DNA from: Laburnicola sp. R22_1 | Lineage: Eukaryota > Ascomycota > Dothideomycetes > Pleosporales > Didymosphaeriaceae | NCBI GenBank assembly: GCA_014281115.1 | Contig: JACONQ010000006.1 | Location: forward strand, 2,542,001 to 2,606,000 | Length of the DNA: 64,000 nt | Reading direction: 5' to 3' | Shown: in pieces, positions 61,946-64,000 of the stretch | How positions within the stretch are numbered: the first letter of the stretch is position 1 | Layout: every line of letters begins with the position of its first letter | The notes under the pieces: model-generated | Seen by the model: the letters and a program-made list of their open reading frames with translations, nothing else | The model's database searches: none | Told to the model about the DNA's origin: nothing | Translations under genes and position numbers: made by a program

Positions 61946-63113
61946 ATTCTTAGTACTTATATAAAAGTTTTTTTAAAATATTTATAGGGACCTATAGCTA
62001 TATAAGTGTCTATAATAGTAGTAGCTTACTCTATTTAGGTTTGTATAATAGTCTAACTAGCTTAGGTATTTTTAAAATTAGCCTTAGTGTTTGCATATAA
62101 GGAGTTAAGTAAGCTAGCAAAGGTAGTAATATATAAGTAATATCTATATTATCTTATACTACTTTATATAGTTTACTAGCACTTATAGCTCTAGTATCTA
62201 TTCTTAATATAATACTTTTTTTTCTTAGGACTGTAATAAGCTCTCTCCTAAACGCATAGTTAAACTTTAAAAAATAGTGTTCTTCCTATTCTTTAAAGTC
62301 TTCCTAGAATAATTCTAAAAAGGCTGTCCCTTTTAGTATAATATATAATAATTAGTAATAGTATATACTACGTAGCTAACCCTTTGTATTAATATCTTAA
62401 AACGCTTTTCTGTATATATAACAGTAGGAGATATATCTACTATTATTGTAATATTTTTATTAGAAATCCCTTAGTCGTAAAAAAACTATACTACGTACAA
62501 TTATATTTCTAATAAAAAGAAATTATCTACTAAGTTAATCTTATCCTTCTAGTACTTTGGTCTTATTTCCTTGCGCAGTGTTACCTCTAATATTCCTATC
62601 CCTTTAGTATACTTATTATATAGTCTAGTATATTTAGGCATATTAGTATTATCTTATAAAGTAGAGGTAATAAAGGCGGGGACTTTGTGCAAAGTAGTAG
62701 TAGGGGTAGTTAATATATAACTAGTTTGTTTAATAAGTTAGTTATATAAAGAATTGCGCTTTATTAGAGTTTATTATTATCTAACTATATATTTATATAG
62801 TTACTAGTAGTATATTTAGTACACTATCTTCTCTTAAATCTTATATAGTAGTAATATCTACTTACTAACTTAATAAAAGAGTTAATCTACTATTCCTATA
62901 GATAGGAATAGATTTTATACATCTTATATAATTACTTTCTTTATTTTATATAGTAGTAATAGTTACTTACTAACTTTATAAAGGTTTTATCTGCTATTCT
63001 CTTACGTATAAAGAATAGGATATAATAAAACAAATTATATAGCTAATAATAACTTATATAATCTATCTTTACTCTTGCTAATTTGTAGTTAAAGGTTAGT
63101 TAACTACTAATTA

Positions 63114-63160
63114 GTGTTAAATAGACTCTATAGCTAGCTATATAGATATTAATATCTAAT
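63114..63160 (+). repeat. Short dispersed repeat, copy 2
   Basis: Second copy of 7,037-7,088 with the palindrome TAGATATTAATATCTA. Here it runs directly into the R2 repeat. Confidence 0.6.
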
Positions 63161-63209
63161 ACTCTATATTAGCAAGTGTAAAGGGTGTATAGGATAATTA
63201 TACAAGAAA

Positions 63210-63599
63210 AGGAAATAATATAATAAAACTAACTTAGTATTAATTACTTATCTCTAGAGAGGGTGCAAATAGAAAAGAGAAGATTCTATAGCATATAGGC
63301 CGCAGCGTACAGACATTACGTAATCCCGATATAATACTATTGTGCGGCAATATTAAAATCTTAATACCCTTAGGTGCCCTTGTCCGTATAGTGTATAGAC
63401 AAAAAGGAAATAATGTAATAGAACTAACTTGGTATTAATTACTTATCTCTAGAGAAGGTATAAATAGAAAGGAGAAGATCCTATAGCGCATAGGCTATAG
63501 CGCACAGACATTATATAATCCCTATATAATGCCATTGTGCGGCAATATTAAAACCTTAATACCCTTAGGTGCCCTTGCCCGTACGGTATACAGACAAAA
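63210..63599 (+). repeat. R2 tandem repeat, two 195-bp units
   Basis: Units 63,210-63,404 and 63,405-63,599 each run from AGGAAATAATRTAATA to ATACAGACAAAAA or variant. The second is the less RIP-altered and preserves TGTGCGGCAATATT, the site that received pogo-4 and pogo-5 in the 46-kb copy. The 91-codon ORF starting at 63,529 overlaps it and is not supported as a gene. Confidence 0.88.
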
Positions 63600-63629
63600 A
63601 GATATAATGAATATTATAATTTATTATAC

Positions 63630-64000
63630 TAAGATATTTTTACGCTCTTTTTATTTACTAAGTAAAAGAGTCTACTTTTTTAAAAATAATAGCCTTTATT
63701 ATATTACTTTTAAGAAATTAATTCAATACTATATAGTATTATATTATCTATCTAAAGGTAGAATAACAAAGGCTTTTATCTTAAATAATATAATAAAAAA
63801 GTAAAGCCTTCTACTTAGTAAATAAAAAGAGTGTAAAAAGATAATTATAAAAAAAGCGTGTTTAAACTACTAAGCAAGCTTCGTAGTCTTAGCACGAGGC
63901 AATGTAATAGTATATACTAAATATAATTACTTTTTATACTCTTTTTATTTACTAAGTAGAGGGCTTTACTTTTTTATATTATAGAATTTAGAATAAAAGT
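63630..64000. repeat. Inverted-repeat cluster at the right edge
   Basis: Three related segments of about 55-80 bp: about 63,636-63,690 (inverted), 63,755-63,835 (direct) and 63,936-64,000 (inverted, continuing past the window). Core CTCTTTTTATTTACTAAGTA on +. The middle copy is the homologue of 11,740-11,845. Confidence 0.65.

Larger units (their letters stand above)
56125..63110 (-). mobile_element. Degraded copia-like retroelement
   Basis: About 7 kb, heavily RIP-altered, recognised only by - strand remnants of an integrase C-terminal region and an RNase H domain. R2 repeats flank it on both sides (46.28-56.12 and 63.15-63.6 kb) and may derive from its LTRs, but I could not fix LTR ends. 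Limits are therefore approximate. A 105-bp SINE-like element is inserted at 61,841. Confidence 0.6.
6931..64000. other. RIP-degraded, TA-saturated repeat compartment
   Basis: Almost all this sequence is dominated by TA, AT and TT steps. Remaining cytosines mostly precede T, C or G rather than A, and CAA/CAG/TGG codons of recognisable transposase frames appear as TAA/TAG. This is the signature of repeat-induced point mutation (CpA to TpA), known in Pezizomycotina. Every recognisable coding remnant here belongs to a mobile element and is disrupted. ORFs of 60-90 codons in it have transposon or random composition; I annotate none as genes. Confidence 0.9.

Noticed and set aside
6931..64000. Telomere or centromere in the AT-rich block
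   Set aside because: No TTAGGG arrays occur. AT-richness alone does not show a centromere, because RIP-degraded transposons explain the composition.

Overview
The window comes from a filamentous ascomycete, most likely a Dothideomycete-type Pezizomycotina. The evidence is short introns with CTAAC-type branch points, a BFR2/AATF gene, and a long AT-rich block of transposons degraded by repeat-induced point mutation (RIP). It has two parts. Bases 1 to about 6,900 are ordinary balanced-GC coding DNA. From about 6,930 to the right edge lies a TA-saturated isochore in which I find no intact gene.

The gene compartment holds three genes. The first is the 3' part of BFR2 (ribosome biogenesis, + strand, start outside the window). 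The second is an HSL-type alpha/beta hydrolase of 968 aa on the + strand, with one 52-nt intron that splits its long disordered tail. The third is a convergent short-chain dehydrogenase of 274 aa on the - strand, with two unusually long introns (326 and 269 nt). These genes do not form an obvious cluster.

The AT-rich compartment is a nest of dead mobile elements, several with exact ends. (1) There are five Fot1/pogo-type DNA transposons with TA target duplications and termini derived from ACGT: 14,987-16,819, 18,634-20,489, 22,931-24,794, 46,461-48,674, and 48,685-56,065 (the last split by another element). Their transposase reading frames keep the right length but carry many stops. (2) A Ty1/copia LTR element (48,867-54,372, coding on -) has 320/318-bp LTRs and target duplication CTAGG. 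It sits inside the fifth pogo element, within the codons of its zinc knuckle. (3) A Ty3/gypsy LTR element (30,849-38,146, coding on -) has 219-bp LTRs and target duplication TTTAG. (4) Two copies of an unclassified family of about 6.7-7 kb (here R1) lie at 22,425-38,560 and 39,290-45,930. The first copy is interrupted by a pogo and by the gypsy element. (5) A degraded copia-like retroelement, recognised by integrase and RNase H remnants on -, occupies about 56,125-63,110. (6) Smaller repeats include a 195-bp tandem unit, a perfect 90-bp tandem duplication, two copies of a 105-bp SINE-like element, and tandem arrays of about 100 bp.

The nested order can be read directly. A 195-bp repeat unit received two pogo elements 10 bp apart, and the second of these later received the copia element. 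Substantial stretches (about 7.1-15.0, 16.8-18.5 and 20.5-22.4 kb) are RIP-degraded DNA that I could not classify.
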